Shown here: positions 7,741 to 17,496 of the stretch, piece after piece
How positions within the stretch are numbered: position 1 is the stretch's first letter
Layout of the letters: each line of letters begins with the position of its first letter
NCBI GenBank assembly: GCA_019120375.1
Contig: DWVE01000022.1
Location: forward strand, 1 to 34,305
Source of the DNA: Allofournierella_A excrementavium
GTDB taxonomy: Bacteria > Bacillota > Clostridia > Oscillospirales > Ruminococcaceae
Length of the DNA: 34,305 nucleotides
Direction of reading: 5' to 3'
Program-made: the position numbers and the translations under genes
The notes under the pieces: model-generated
Seen by the model: only the letters and a program-made list of their open reading frames with translations
Told to the model about the DNA's origin: nothing
Databases searched by the model: none

Positions 7741-8706
7741 ATGTTTTTTGACCCCAAGATGCAGCTTGTCTGGGTGGACGGCCCCCTGGAAAAGCTGGAC
7801 GCATTCATCGAAAACTGCTGTGTGGACGGCAAGCGGGTGCATCCCGCCCGGGCGCTGGACCACATGAGCGCATCCGCGGGCTATGCCGCGCTGAACGAGG
7901 ACAACCCCTGGGGCCCGATGGTGGAGCAGATCGAGGCTCTGGCCAAGGGCTTTGAGATCCCGGTGGTGGAACCCACCCTTGCCGACGGACGTGCCCAGGG
8001 CACAAAGGATTACCTGGCCGGCCTGCAGGAGCGGCTGGAAGCCCACCGCAAGGACCGGGAGCTGCTGGAAAAGCAGCTGGAGATCTGCACGAAGGGCGCC
8101 GAGTCCTTCGCACATTTCTCCTCGCTGGACGTTCCGGTGGAACTGACCCAGCAGTGCGAGTATGTGAAGATCCGTTTCGGCCGCCTGCCCAAGCGCGGGT
8201 ATGCGATGCTCCAGAAGGACTTCACCTCCGACCCCTACATCCTGTTCGTGCCCTGCAGCGAGGATGACAAGGCCCTCTGGGGCGTCTACTTCGCACCGCA
8301 GAAGGATGCCGCCCGGGTGGACGGCATCTTCTCCGAGGCGTTCTTCGAGCGCATCCGCCTGCCGGGCGCGGCGGGCACTCCCGAGCAGATCGTGGCGAAC
8401 CTGCAGAAGAACATCGAGCTTCTGAACAGCGAGATCGCCGAGGTCAACGGGCAGATGGCCCGGCTTTGGAACGAGGAAAAATGGAAGGTCGCCGGCATCT
8501 ATGCCTCGGTGTGCAGCCTCGCCCGGCTGTTTGAGCTCCGCCGCTGTGCGGCGGTGCGTGGCGCGCACTTCTTCTACTGCGTGTGGGTGGCGCAGCCGGA
8601 CATCCCGGCGTTCACCGAAAGCTGCACCGGCGTGGGCGGGCTGAACACCGCCCAGGACATGGTGGTGACGATGCGCCGCTGGAAGCAGGAGAACCCCGAG
8701 CAGTGA
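7741..8706 (+). CDS. stand-alone copy of the soluble N-terminal half of ATPase subunit I
   Basis: This 321-residue protein is clearly paralogous to the first ~310 residues of the full subunit I encoded next: KMQLVWVDGPLEKLD matches KMKLVRVDGLLKNLD, EYVKIRFGRLPKRGYA matches EYIKVRFGFLPKASYA, and WGVYFAPQ..A..VDGIF matches WGIYFTPRQNADEIDGIF. It ends (KQENPEQ, stop) where the partner moves into its membrane domain and has no membrane segment. It keeps the central coiled coil (about 90-130) and a second helical return (about 220-250), so it is an intact soluble head and not random debris. The start is ATG after GGGGGTG. Role inferred: an extra peripheral-stalk anchor, a regulatory decoy of subunit I, or an assembly factor. 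Confidence 0.88.
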   Translation: MFFDPKMQLVWVDGPLEKLDAFIENCCVDGKRVHPARALDHMSASAGYAALNEDNPWGPMVEQIEALAKGFEIPVVEPTLADGRAQGTKDYLAGLQERLEAHRKDRELLEKQLEICTKGAESFAHFSSLDVPVELTQQCEYVKIRFGRLPKRGYAMLQKDFTSDPYILFVPCSEDDKALWGVYFAPQKDAARVDGIFSEAFFERIRLPGAAGTPEQIVANLQKNIELLNSEIAEVNGQMARLWNEEKWKVAGIYASVCSLARLFELRRCAAVRGAHFFYCVWVAQPDIPAFTESCTGVGGLNTAQDMVVTMRRWKQENPEQ

Positions 8707-8788
8707 TGAGGGCCGCCCAAAGCCGCCAGTGCGGCGGCGGCCAACATGATCGAAGGTCGGTATGACCCGAAAGGAAGATGAGGATACA

Positions 8789-10741
8789 TTGGCCATTGAA
8801 AAAATGAAACTGGTGCGGGTGGACGGCCTGCTCAAAAATCTGGACAGCGTGATCTACAACTGCTGCCTGGATGGCAACTTCCACCCCGAACCGGCGATCC
8901 AGCACATGTCCGGCTCCCTGGGCTATATCACCCTCAGCGAGGACAACCCCTACACCGCCCATGTGCAGAAGATGGAGGAGCTGTTCCAGCTGGTGGGGGA
9001 GAGCGCGCCGGCGCTGAGCGCCCAGACCGCCCGGGACATCCAGCCGGAGGACAAGGAAAAGATCCAGGACCTGGCCGAGCGGCTGGCCCAGATGCAGAAT
9101 GAAAAGGCGGAGCTGGAAAAGCAGAAGAGCGAACTGGAAGAAAAGAAGACCCAGTTCAGCCACTTCACCGGTCTGGATATGCCCTTTGACGAGATCATCA
9201 AGGGCGAATACATCAAGGTGCGCTTCGGCTTTCTGCCCAAAGCCAGCTACGCCCGCATGATGGTGGCTTACGCCGAAAACCCCCACGTGCTGTTTGTCAC
9301 CTGCAGCGAGGACAAGGGCGGCTACTGGGGCATCTACTTCACCCCGCGGCAGAACGCCGACGAGATCGACGGCATTTTTGCCACCCTGTTCTTCGAGCGC
9401 CTGCACCTGCCCGAGGCTTCCGGCACGCCGGAATCCATTGTAAAGCAGCTGGGCGGGGAGATCGGCGAGTGCCAGAAGAAGATCGAGGACAAAGACGCGG
9501 AGATCACCCGCTGCTGGGCCGAGCAGAAAGAGACCTGCAGCGAGATCTATCAGCAGCTGAAATGGCACGAGCAGGCCTTTGACCTGCGCCATTACGCCGC
9601 CTACCGCGACAATTACTTCTTCCTGGTGGGCTGGGTGCCCGCCGTCCAGGCGGACGCCTTTGCCGAAAAGGTCAAGCAGATCCGCCACATGCGGGTGACC
9701 ATCTCCGACCCGGAAGAGGTGGAGAACGCCACCCCGCCCACCAAGCTGAAGAACCCCTGGTTCGTCAAGCCCTTCGAGTTCTTCGTGGACATGTACGGCC
9801 TGCCCAGCTACGGCGAGATGGACATCACCGCCTTTGTGGCCATCACCTTCACGGTGCTGTTCGGCATCATGTTCGGCGACCTGGGCCAGGGCGCTGTGCT
9901 GGCCGTGGGCGGCTTCATCCTGTGGAAGTGGAAGAAGATGGCCCTTGCCCGGCTCATCGTTCCCTGCGGCATTTCCAGCATGGTGTTCGGCTTCATGTTC
10001 GGCTCCGTGTTCGGCTTTGAGGAAGCGCTGGAGCCCGTCTACGAGGCTCTGGGCATGTCCGGCAAACCCATCAGCAACTGGCCCGGCGCCCCCACCACGG
10101 TGCTGGACACCGCCGCCATCAACCCCATCCTGATCTGCGCCATCTTCATCGGCGTGGCGCTGGTGCTGGCCGCCATGGTGCTGCACATCATCGCCGCTGT
10201 GCGCAAGGGCCAGTGGGGCGAAGCGATCTTCTCCAACAACGGCCTGGTGGGCATCCTGGTCTACTGCGGCGGCGTTTCCTTCGTCAGCGATTTCATGAGC
10301 GGCCCCCACTTCCTGCCCTCGGGCGTTGCCTTTGCCCTGATCGGCGGCGGTCTGGTGCTGCTGTTCTTCAAGGAGATCCTGATCGGCCTTGTGGACCATC
10401 ACCCCAACTGGAAGCCCGAAAGCTGGGCGGACTACTGCATGCAGAACATCTTCGAGCTGCTGGAGTACGTGCTGAGCTACTTCAGCAACACCGTCTCCTT
10501 CCTGCGTGTGGGCGCCTTCGTGTTCGTCCACGCGGCTATGATGATGGCCATCTTCAGCCTGGCCGGCGACCCGGTGAACCCCGTCGTCGTGATCCTGGGC
10601 AACGCCCTCATCATCGCGCTGGAGGGCCTGCTCTCCGGCATCCAGGGCCTGCGTCTTGAGTTCTACGAGATGTTCAGCCGCTGCTATGAGGGCGGCGGCC
10701 ACCCCTTCAAGGGCGTGAGCATCACCGACAAGGCCGAGTAA
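8789..10741 (+). CDS. ntpI: V/A-type ATPase subunit I (a-type, membrane ion channel)
   Basis: The ~650-residue protein has a soluble N-terminal stalk-contact half (about 1-320, with coiled coil near 100-130) and a C-terminal membrane half with several hydrophobic segments (for example AFVAITFTVLFGIMFGDLGQG, LICAIFIGVALVLAAMVLHI, VSFLRVGAFVFVHAAMMM). The Arg in SFLRVGAF fits the conserved channel arginine region. I chose the TTG at 8789 because it gives MAIEKMKLV, like known subunit I starts, and follows GAGGA with a 4-nt gap; an in-frame ATG at 8762 would add nine residues. It forms the stator half-channel next to the K ring. The 55-nt gap after the duplicate head is the largest among the first four genes. 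Confidence 0.93.
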   Translation: MAIEKMKLVRVDGLLKNLDSVIYNCCLDGNFHPEPAIQHMSGSLGYITLSEDNPYTAHVQKMEELFQLVGESAPALSAQTARDIQPEDKEKIQDLAERLAQMQNEKAELEKQKSELEEKKTQFSHFTGLDMPFDEIIKGEYIKVRFGFLPKASYARMMVAYAENPHVLFVTCSEDKGGYWGIYFTPRQNADEIDGIFATLFFERLHLPEASGTPESIVKQLGGEIGECQKKIEDKDAEITRCWAEQKETCSEIYQQLKWHEQAFDLRHYAAYRDNYFFLVGWVPAVQADAFAEKVKQIRHMRVTISDPEEVENATPPTKLKNPWFVKPFEFFVDMYGLPSYGEMDITAFVAITFTVLFGIMFGDLGQGAVLAVGGFILWKWKKMALARLIVPCGISSMVFGFMFGSVFGFEEALEPVYEALGMSGKPISNWPGAPTTVLDTAAINPILICAIFIGVALVLAAMVLHIIAAVRKGQWGEAIFSNNGLVGILVYCGGVSFVSDFMSGPHFLPSGVAFALIGGGLVLLFFKEILIGLVDHHPNWKPESWADYCMQNIFELLEYVLSYFSNTVSFLRVGAFVFVHAAMMMAIFSLAGDPVNPVVVILGNALIIALEGLLSGIQGLRLEFYEMFSRCYEGGGHPFKGVSITDKAE

Positions 10742-10757
10742 GCCTTCCTTTTGCCAG

Positions 10758-10794
10758 AACAGGCCGCCGGAGATTTGCGCCGTGATTGCCTGTT
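10758..10794 (+). promoter_or_regulatory. intercistronic hairpin before the ring-subunit gene
   Basis: AACAGGC (10758-10764) pairs with GCCTGTT (10788-10794) over a 23-nt loop in the 95-nt gap between subunits I and K. Ring subunits are needed in excess, so a processing or stabilising stem here is plausible; this is inference. Confidence 0.4.
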
Positions 10795-10836
10795 TTCAAT
10801 ACAACAAGACATTAAATTGATTTGGAGGACCTAACC

Positions 10837-11292
10837 ATGAATACTTTTCTGACCATCTGCCTGATCGTTCTGCCCCTGAGCCTGCTCATGGGCTTCGCCG
10901 CCTATCTGGCTCGTCAGTCTGCCAAGGGCATGCCCGTCAAGCGCACCCTGAGCCTGAACATCACCGCCTTCGTGGTCGTTCTGCTGCTGGCCGCCTGCTT
11001 TGCCTTCGCCGTAAGCGCTGAGGGCGAGGCCACCACCGCTGTCATGACCGCTGCCGAGCGCGCTGCCAGCAACGAGAGCATGGGCCTGGGCCTGATCGCT
11101 GCCGCTCTGGTCACCGGTCTTGCCGGCATCGGCGGCGGCATGGCTGTTGCCGCCGGCGCTCCTGCCGCTATCGCCGCCGCTTCCGAGGACCCCAAGAGCT
11201 TCGGTAAGAGCCTGATCTTCGTTGCTCTGGGCGAGTCCATCGCTCTGTACGGCGTCGTTATCTCCATCCTGATCCTGAACAAACTGGTATAA
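10837..11292 (+). CDS. ntpK: V/A-type ATPase subunit K (c-ring proteolipid)
   Basis: The protein has 151 residues with four hydrophobic segments, roughly 3-24, 43-60, 83-112 and 124-149. The last two form a classical c-subunit hairpin, with the ion-binding Glu133 in GESIALYG. Ser134 and Tyr138 match the E-S-x-x-x-Y part of the Na+ signature of sodium c subunits, but the partner Gln of the preceding helix is Gly100 in GIGGGM, so H+ or Na+ use is undecided. The first two segments carry no acidic residue and end in FAVSAEG, which resembles a signal-peptidase site. ATG 10837 follows TTTGGAGGA with good spacing; an upstream TTG within that site is rejected. Confidence 0.92.
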   Translation: MNTFLTICLIVLPLSLLMGFAAYLARQSAKGMPVKRTLSLNITAFVVVLLLAACFAFAVSAEGEATTAVMTAAERAASNESMGLGLIAAALVTGLAGIGGGMAVAAGAPAAIAAASEDPKSFGKSLIFVALGESIALYGVVISILILNKLV

Positions 11293-11305
11293 AGGAGGCG
11301 CAGCA

Positions 11306-11614
11306 ATGCGTTTCTTTCTGATCAGCGACAACACCGACACCCAGACCGGCATGCGGCTGGCGGGCATCGAAGGCGTGGTGGCCCACACCGCCGAGGAAGT
11401 GACCAACGCCTTTGAACTGGCCCTCTCTCAGCCGGACATCGGCATGATCCTGGTGACGGAAAAGATCGCCGACGATTTCACCGAGATCGTCAACGACGCG
11501 AAGAAGGACCAGGAGGGCCCGCTGGTGCTGGCCATCCCGGACCGGCACGGTTCGGCCCTTGGCCGTGACCGCATCACCCGCTATGTGCGCGAAGCCATCG
11601 GCGTTAAGATTTGA
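11306..11614 (+). CDS. V/A-type ATPase subunit F (central stalk)
   Basis: A 102-residue alpha/beta protein of the usual length for subunit F. It opens with a Rossmann-like strand (FFLISDNTDTQTGMRLAGI), continues with PDIGMILVTEKIADDF and ends RYVREAIGVKI, all characteristic of this subunit, which binds the D rotor shaft. ATG follows AAAGGAGG; 13 nt separate it from subunit K and 12 nt from subunit E. The same subunit is called NtpG in Enterococcus hirae, so no symbol is assigned. Confidence 0.92.
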   Translation: MRFFLISDNTDTQTGMRLAGIEGVVAHTAEEVTNAFELALSQPDIGMILVTEKIADDFTEIVNDAKKDQEGPLVLAIPDRHGSALGRDRITRYVREAIGVKI

Positions 11615-11626
11615 GGTGCAGCATAA

Positions 11627-12211
11627 ATGATTGAAGAAAACGAGCGCGCGGCAAAATTCATGCAAGCCATCCAGCGGGACGGCGAAAAGCGCCGCACCGC
11701 CATCATCCAGTCCATCGACGAGGAGATCGCCGCCGAGCTGGAAAAAGTGAAGACTGCCGCCGAAGCCAAAGCGCGGCAGATGGGCGACTATGAGAAGGTC
11801 CGCCTGCAGGAAGAGACCAACCGCAAGCTGTCTCACAGCGTGGTGGAGACCGGCGCCGAGCTGGCCGCCCGCCGCAGCGAGATCGCCCAGCAGGTGTTCG
11901 ACGCCTGCGAAGAGAAGCTTGCCGCCTTCACCGCAAAGGCGGACTATGCCGATTACCTGAAAAAGAGCGCCGGGGCGCTGCTGGCGCTGCTCCATGCGGA
12001 CAAGGCAGTGTTCTACGCCCGCCCGCAGGATGTGGAGGCTGCCAGGTCGGCGGTTCCCGCCGGCTGCGAGGTGACCGCCGACGCCACCATCCGCCTGGGC
12101 GGCCTGCGCGCCAAGAGCGGCGCGGTGGAGGCGGACGACACGCTGGACATGAAGCTGGAAGCCCAGAAAGACTGGTTCCTGCAGAACTCCGGCATGTCCA
12201 TCGCCCTTTAA
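11627..12211 (+). CDS. ntpE: V/A-type ATPase subunit E (peripheral stalk)
   Basis: A 194-residue protein with a long N-terminal helix (about 1-85, charged: IDEEIAAELEKVKTAAEAKARQ) followed by a small C-terminal alpha/beta domain. The segment ADATIRLGGLRAKSGAVEADDTLD, around residues 145-170, is typical of subunit E (GGxxxxxxxGxxxxDNTLD). It pairs with the G/H subunit to link the catalytic head to subunit I. The start lacks a classic Shine-Dalgarno (only GAGGTG about 10 nt upstream). A 24-nt gap leads into subunit A. Confidence 0.9.
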   Translation: MIEENERAAKFMQAIQRDGEKRRTAIIQSIDEEIAAELEKVKTAAEAKARQMGDYEKVRLQEETNRKLSHSVVETGAELAARRSEIAQQVFDACEEKLAAFTAKADYADYLKKSAGALLALLHADKAVFYARPQDVEAARSAVPAGCEVTADATIRLGGLRAKSGAVEADDTLDMKLEAQKDWFLQNSGMSIAL

Positions 12212-12235
12212 TTTCGAAAACCGAGGTGAACCGAA

Positions 12236-13993
<1,758 letters not shown>

Positions 13994-14020
13994 CAAGGGA
14001 AAGGAGCGAAAGAGAGACAT

Positions 14021-15436
14021 ATGATCCTTGAACATGTTGGCTTAAGCCAGATCAACGGCTCGCTGGTGGTCCTGGACGGCGTGCAGAACGCTTCCTACGA
14101 CGAGATGGTGGTGATGAAGCTCACCGACGGCACCCAGCGCGTGGGCCGTATCGTTATGATCGAGGGTGAGAAGTGCGTCATCCAGGTGTTTGAAGGCACC
14201 ACCGGCTTCTCGCTGGACAACACCCGTACCACCCTGTCCGGCCACCCCATGATGGTGGACCTGAGCCCCGAAATTCTGGGCCGCACCCTGGACGGCCTGG
14301 GCCGCCCCATCGACGGCCTGGGCGAAATTTACCCCGAGTTCCGGCGTGACGTGAACGGCTCTCCCATCAACCCGGTGAGCCGCGTCTATCCCCGTAACTA
14401 CATCCGCACCGGCATTTCTTCCATCGACGCGCTGGCCACCCTTATCCGCGGCCAGAAGCTGCCCATCTTCTCCGGCTCCGGCATGAAGCACAACGAGCTG
14501 GCGGTGCAGATCGTCAAACAGGCGGACGTTTCCGACGGCGAGGACTTCGCCATCGTGTTCGCCGCCATGGGCGTGAAGAACGACGTTGCCGACTACTTCA
14601 AAAAGAGCTTTGAGGCCGCCAACGTCATGGACCGCGTGGTCATGCTGCTGAACCTGGCCAACGACCCCATCGTCGAGCGTATCATCACCCCCCGTGCGGC
14701 GCTGACCATCGCCGAGTATCTGGCTTTTGACCTGGGCAAGAACATCCTGGTCATCCTCACCGATATGACCAGCTACTGCGAGGCTCTGCGTGAGTTCTCC
14801 TCCTCCAAGGGCGAGATCCCCGGCCGTAAGGGCTACCCCGGCTACCTCTACTCCGATCTGGCGTCTCTGTACGAGCGCGCCGGCATCATCGAGGGCCGCA
14901 AGGGTTCTGTGACCCAGATCCCCATCCTCACCATGCCCGGCGACGACATCACTCACCCCATCCCCGACCTGACCGGTTACATCACCGAGGGCCAGATCGT
15001 GCTGGACCGCGGCATGGACGCCACCGGCGTCTATCCGCCGGTGAGCGTGCTGCCCAGCCTGTCCCGTCTGATGAAGGACGGCATCGGCGCGGGCTATACC
15101 CGTGAGGACCACAACCCCCTGGCCAACCAGCTCTTCGCCACCTACGCCCGCGTGCAGGATGCCAAGGCTCTGGCCAGCGTTATCGGCGAGGAAGAGCTGT
15201 CCGCCAGCGACAAGCGGGTCATGGAGTTCGGCCGTGCCTTCGAGCAGAAGTTCGTGGGCCAGGGCAACACCAACCGCACCATCGAAGAGACGCTGGACCT
15301 GGGCTGGGAGCTGCTGTCCATGCTGCCCCGCGAGGAGCTGGACCGTGTGGACCAGGTCATGCTGGACCACTACTACAAGCCGCAGGTGAACGCCGCCCAT
15401 CGGGACCTCTCTGCGGTGCTGAAAGGCAGCAAGTGA
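14021..15436 (+). CDS. ntpB: V/A-type ATPase regulatory subunit B
   Basis: 471 residues, the usual length of the non-catalytic subunit B. The region equivalent to a P-loop is degenerate (FSGSGMKHNELAVQI) as is normal in this family, while DMTSYCEALREFSSSKGEIPGRKGYPGYLYSDLA (around 245-280) and the GSVTQIPILTMPGDD block identify it. It alternates with subunit A in the head. The start at ATG 14021 is preceded by AAAGGAG with a longish gap. It is followed 25 nt later by subunit D. Confidence 0.97.
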   Translation: MILEHVGLSQINGSLVVLDGVQNASYDEMVVMKLTDGTQRVGRIVMIEGEKCVIQVFEGTTGFSLDNTRTTLSGHPMMVDLSPEILGRTLDGLGRPIDGLGEIYPEFRRDVNGSPINPVSRVYPRNYIRTGISSIDALATLIRGQKLPIFSGSGMKHNELAVQIVKQADVSDGEDFAIVFAAMGVKNDVADYFKKSFEAANVMDRVVMLLNLANDPIVERIITPRAALTIAEYLAFDLGKNILVILTDMTSYCEALREFSSSKGEIPGRKGYPGYLYSDLASLYERAGIIEGRKGSVTQIPILTMPGDDITHPIPDLTGYITEGQIVLDRGMDATGVYPPVSVLPSLSRLMKDGIGAGYTREDHNPLANQLFATYARVQDAKALASVIGEEELSASDKRVMEFGRAFEQKFVGQGNTNRTIEETLDLGWELLSMLPREELDRVDQVMLDHYYKPQVNAAHRDLSAVLKGSK

Positions 15437-15461
15437 TTTCTAACAGAGAGGAGGCTGCCGT

Positions 15462-16070
15462 ATGGCACAGGTTTTCCCCACAAAATCGAACCTGATGGCG
15501 CAAAAGCGCAGCCTTGCGCTCGCCAGCCAGGGCTATGACCTGATGGACCGCAAGCGGAACATCCTCGTGCGGGAAATGATGCAGCTGATCGACCGGGCGG
15601 CGGTCATCCAGGACGAGATCGCCACCGCCTACTCCTCGGCCTACAAGGCCTTGCAGCGCGCCAACATCACCCTTGGCGTGGTGGGAGAGTTCGCCAAGAC
15701 GGTGCCGGTGGAGACCGGCCTCAAGCTGGATTACCGCAGCGTCATGGGCGTGGAGCTGCCCATCGTCAAGATGGAGGAGAGCGCCCCCGGCCTTTATTAC
15801 GGGCTGGATTCCACCAACAGCCAGTTGGATGATGTGTATCTGAAATTCTGCGAGGTCAAGCGTCTCACCGTGGAGCTGGCCGAGGTGGAGAGCAGTGTCT
15901 ACCGCCTGGCTGTGGCCATCCAGAAGACCCAGAAGCGGGCCAACGCCCTGAACAACATCATGATCCCCCAGTTTACCGCCACCATCAAGTACATCACCGA
16001 GGTGCTGGAGGAAAAGGAACGAGAGGATTTCTCCCGCCTGAAGGTCATCAAAAAGCAGCGTGACGGCTGA
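15462..16070 (+). CDS. ntpD: V/A-type ATPase subunit D (central shaft)
   Basis: A 202-residue protein opening with VFPTKSNLMAQKRSLALASQGYDLMDRKRNIL and ending in a long helix (about 145-195, RRVNALN-like: QKRANALNNIMIPQF). These two antiparallel helices form the rotor shaft that turns inside the A3B3 head. ATG follows GAGAGGAGG. It is the last gene of the operon; a strong terminator begins 29 nt after its stop. The order G-C-I-K-F-E-A-B-D with no intervening unrelated gene shows a complete enzyme. Confidence 0.96.
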   Translation: MAQVFPTKSNLMAQKRSLALASQGYDLMDRKRNILVREMMQLIDRAAVIQDEIATAYSSAYKALQRANITLGVVGEFAKTVPVETGLKLDYRSVMGVELPIVKMEESAPGLYYGLDSTNSQLDDVYLKFCEVKRLTVELAEVESSVYRLAVAIQKTQKRANALNNIMIPQFTATIKYITEVLEEKEREDFSRLKVIKKQRDG

Positions 16071-16098
16071 GCCGCCGCTGCAAGGCTGTAAAGCAAAA

Positions 16099-16131
16099 CC
16101 CCTTTGCGGAACTTCCGCAAAGGGGCTTTTT
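16099..16131. terminator. bidirectional terminator after the ATPase operon
   Basis: CCCCTTTGCGGA (16099-16110) and TCCGCAAAGGGG (16114-16125) form a perfect 12-bp stem with a 3-nt loop, followed by CTTTTT on the plus strand and by GTTTTG.. on the minus strand. It separates the ATPase operon from the converging DUF1266-like gene. Confidence 0.92.
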
Positions 16132-16144
16132 GTTTGCTTTCATA

Positions 16145-17317
16145 TCACAGGGTGAATCCCAGCCTGCGCCGGGCGGGCCATGCAAAGTCGCGCCACTGGC
16201 CGCCGGAACCGTCGGCCTTGCCCACCAGAAGGGTGGTGGCCGCGTCGGCCAGATAGCCCAGGTATCCCGCCGCGGGGCTGTTGCAGAGCAGCTTCCACAT
16301 CAGGCCGCCGAAGAGATAGGACTGGGCGAATTCCCGCCAGCCGCCCAGGTCCTGGGCGGCCCGCTGTGCCAGATCCCACAGGATACCCTGGGCCTCTTCC
16401 GGGGTGATCCAGCCCAGGTAGCTGCCCCAGCGGGCCAGCATGGCGGCACGGCCCACGTCCCAGCCGGCCATGAAGGCAGGGGAGTACCGTTCCTTGTAGT
16501 GTTGGGCAAAGGCCCAGGCGCGGACAACGCCCTCCCGGTCGTCCTCGTCCTCGTCGCCGGTCATCAGCTCCTCCGGCGTTTCCGCCTCACAGTAAAAGCG
16601 GTAGCGCTCGGTGTATCCGCCCTGGCTCAGGTAGCGGAGAGTTTCCAGAAGGCCGCCCCGCCCATCGATGCCCCAGGAGCGGCGCACCACCGACAGGACC
16701 TGCTGTTCCAGCACGGGGATGTGTTCCTCCACGTCCAGCCCGTCCAGGCTGTGGTCGTTGAGGGTGGACACGATGCCCGAGAGCAGGATGCCGAACCGGC
16801 CCCAAAGTGCCGGATCTCTGCCGTATTCCACGGGCTCGGGCTCGGGCAGAGTCTCCAGCCGCGCCATGGTCTCGTCCAGCAGAGTGTAGAGAGCGTCATC
16901 GGTCTCCTCCTCTTCGTCAAGGTCTTCTCCTTCACAGTTGTTGTCTATGGCAAGGGTCTCCAGTGCGGCGGCCAGCACGCCCATGTCCTCGCCGAACAGC
17001 TGGTTCATCACGGCTTCGGTGCTGGCAGAAGCGGCTTCAGCCACCCGCTGCTCCATCATCTGTTGCAGCTGTTCCTCATTCGCCGCCATCTGTGCCATCG
17101 TCTGGCCGTCGAACACCTGCCCGAGGATCTCCACCTGTCGCTGGGCGTTCGCGGCCATCTGTTCCGCCTCCCGGGCGGCGGCTTCCTCCGGCGGTGCGGC
17201 CGGTTCAGGGGAAGAAGCGCAGGCCAGCGCTTCGGCTTTTTCCTCCGTTTCATGCAGACTTGCCAGAGCCTGCGCCTGCGCGGCCTTCGCGCGGTTCATG
17301 ATTTCATTGATGTCCAT
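16145..17317 (-). CDS. DUF1266-like protein with long acidic helical N-terminus
   Basis: A 390-residue soluble protein. The N-terminal ~110 residues are low-complexity Ala/Glu/Gln helix with coiled-coil character (REAEQMAANAQRQVEI), followed by a very acidic stretch near 140 (EGEDLDEEEETDD). The C-terminal ~200 residues fit my memory of DUF1266: RRSWGIDGRGGLLETLRYLSQGG, then AFMAGWDVGRAAMLARWGSYLGWITPEEA. The function is unknown. I chose ATG 17317, 7 nt after AAGGAGG; an ATG two codons earlier would touch the ribosome site. It overlaps the upstream small membrane protein gene by 14 nt, so the two are coupled. Confidence 0.7.
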   Translation of the reverse strand: MDINEIMNRAKAAQAQALASLHETEEKAEALACASSPEPAAPPEEAAAREAEQMAANAQRQVEILGQVFDGQTMAQMAANEEQLQQMMEQRVAEAASASTEAVMNQLFGEDMGVLAAALETLAIDNNCEGEDLDEEEETDDALYTLLDETMARLETLPEPEPVEYGRDPALWGRFGILLSGIVSTLNDHSLDGLDVEEHIPVLEQQVLSVVRRSWGIDGRGGLLETLRYLSQGGYTERYRFYCEAETPEELMTGDEDEDDREGVVRAWAFAQHYKERYSPAFMAGWDVGRAAMLARWGSYLGWITPEEAQGILWDLAQRAAQDLGGWREFAQSYLFGGLMWKLLCNSPAAGYLGYLADAATTLLVGKADGSGGQWRDFAWPARRRLGFTL

Positions 17318-17489
17318 CGTCATCCTCCTTTTCGCCGGGCAGTGTGTGCCAGACCGGCGGCTGCCCGCGGCGGAACAGCAGGCGCTTTGCCCGCTCCAGC
17401 AGTGAATCCACAAAATGGAACCACAGCTGCCCGAAAATTGCCACCACCGCGAGCAGGATAAACATCCAGAAAAGCTCGTCCCAGGGCAT
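17304..17489 (-). CDS. small membrane protein
   Basis: A 61-residue protein with one N-terminal membrane segment (about 7-24, FWMFILLAVVAIFGQLWF) followed by a basic patch (LLERAKRLLFRRG) and an acidic C-terminal tail (PGEKEDDDGHQ); the basic patch places the tail in the cytoplasm. ATG 17489 follows GTGAGG with a 5-nt gap, 7 nt after the stop of the upstream gene, and its end overlaps the DUF1266-like gene. I do not recognise a family. It may anchor the DUF1266-like protein at the membrane (inferred from coupling). Confidence 0.65.
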   Translation of the reverse strand: MPWDELFWMFILLAVVAIFGQLWFHFVDSLLERAKRLLFRRGQPPVWHTLPGEKEDDDGHQ

Positions 17490-17496
17490 CACAGCC

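Noticed and set aside
8707..8761. Possible frameshift joining the duplicate head to full subunit I
   Set aside because: Both genes have complete homologous N-termini and separate starts, so this is a duplication and not a broken single gene.
16130..17461. Plus-strand open frame opposite the DUF1266-like gene
   Set aside because: The minus-strand reading has a Shine-Dalgarno, a coupled upstream gene and family motifs; the plus frame starts within the terminator.
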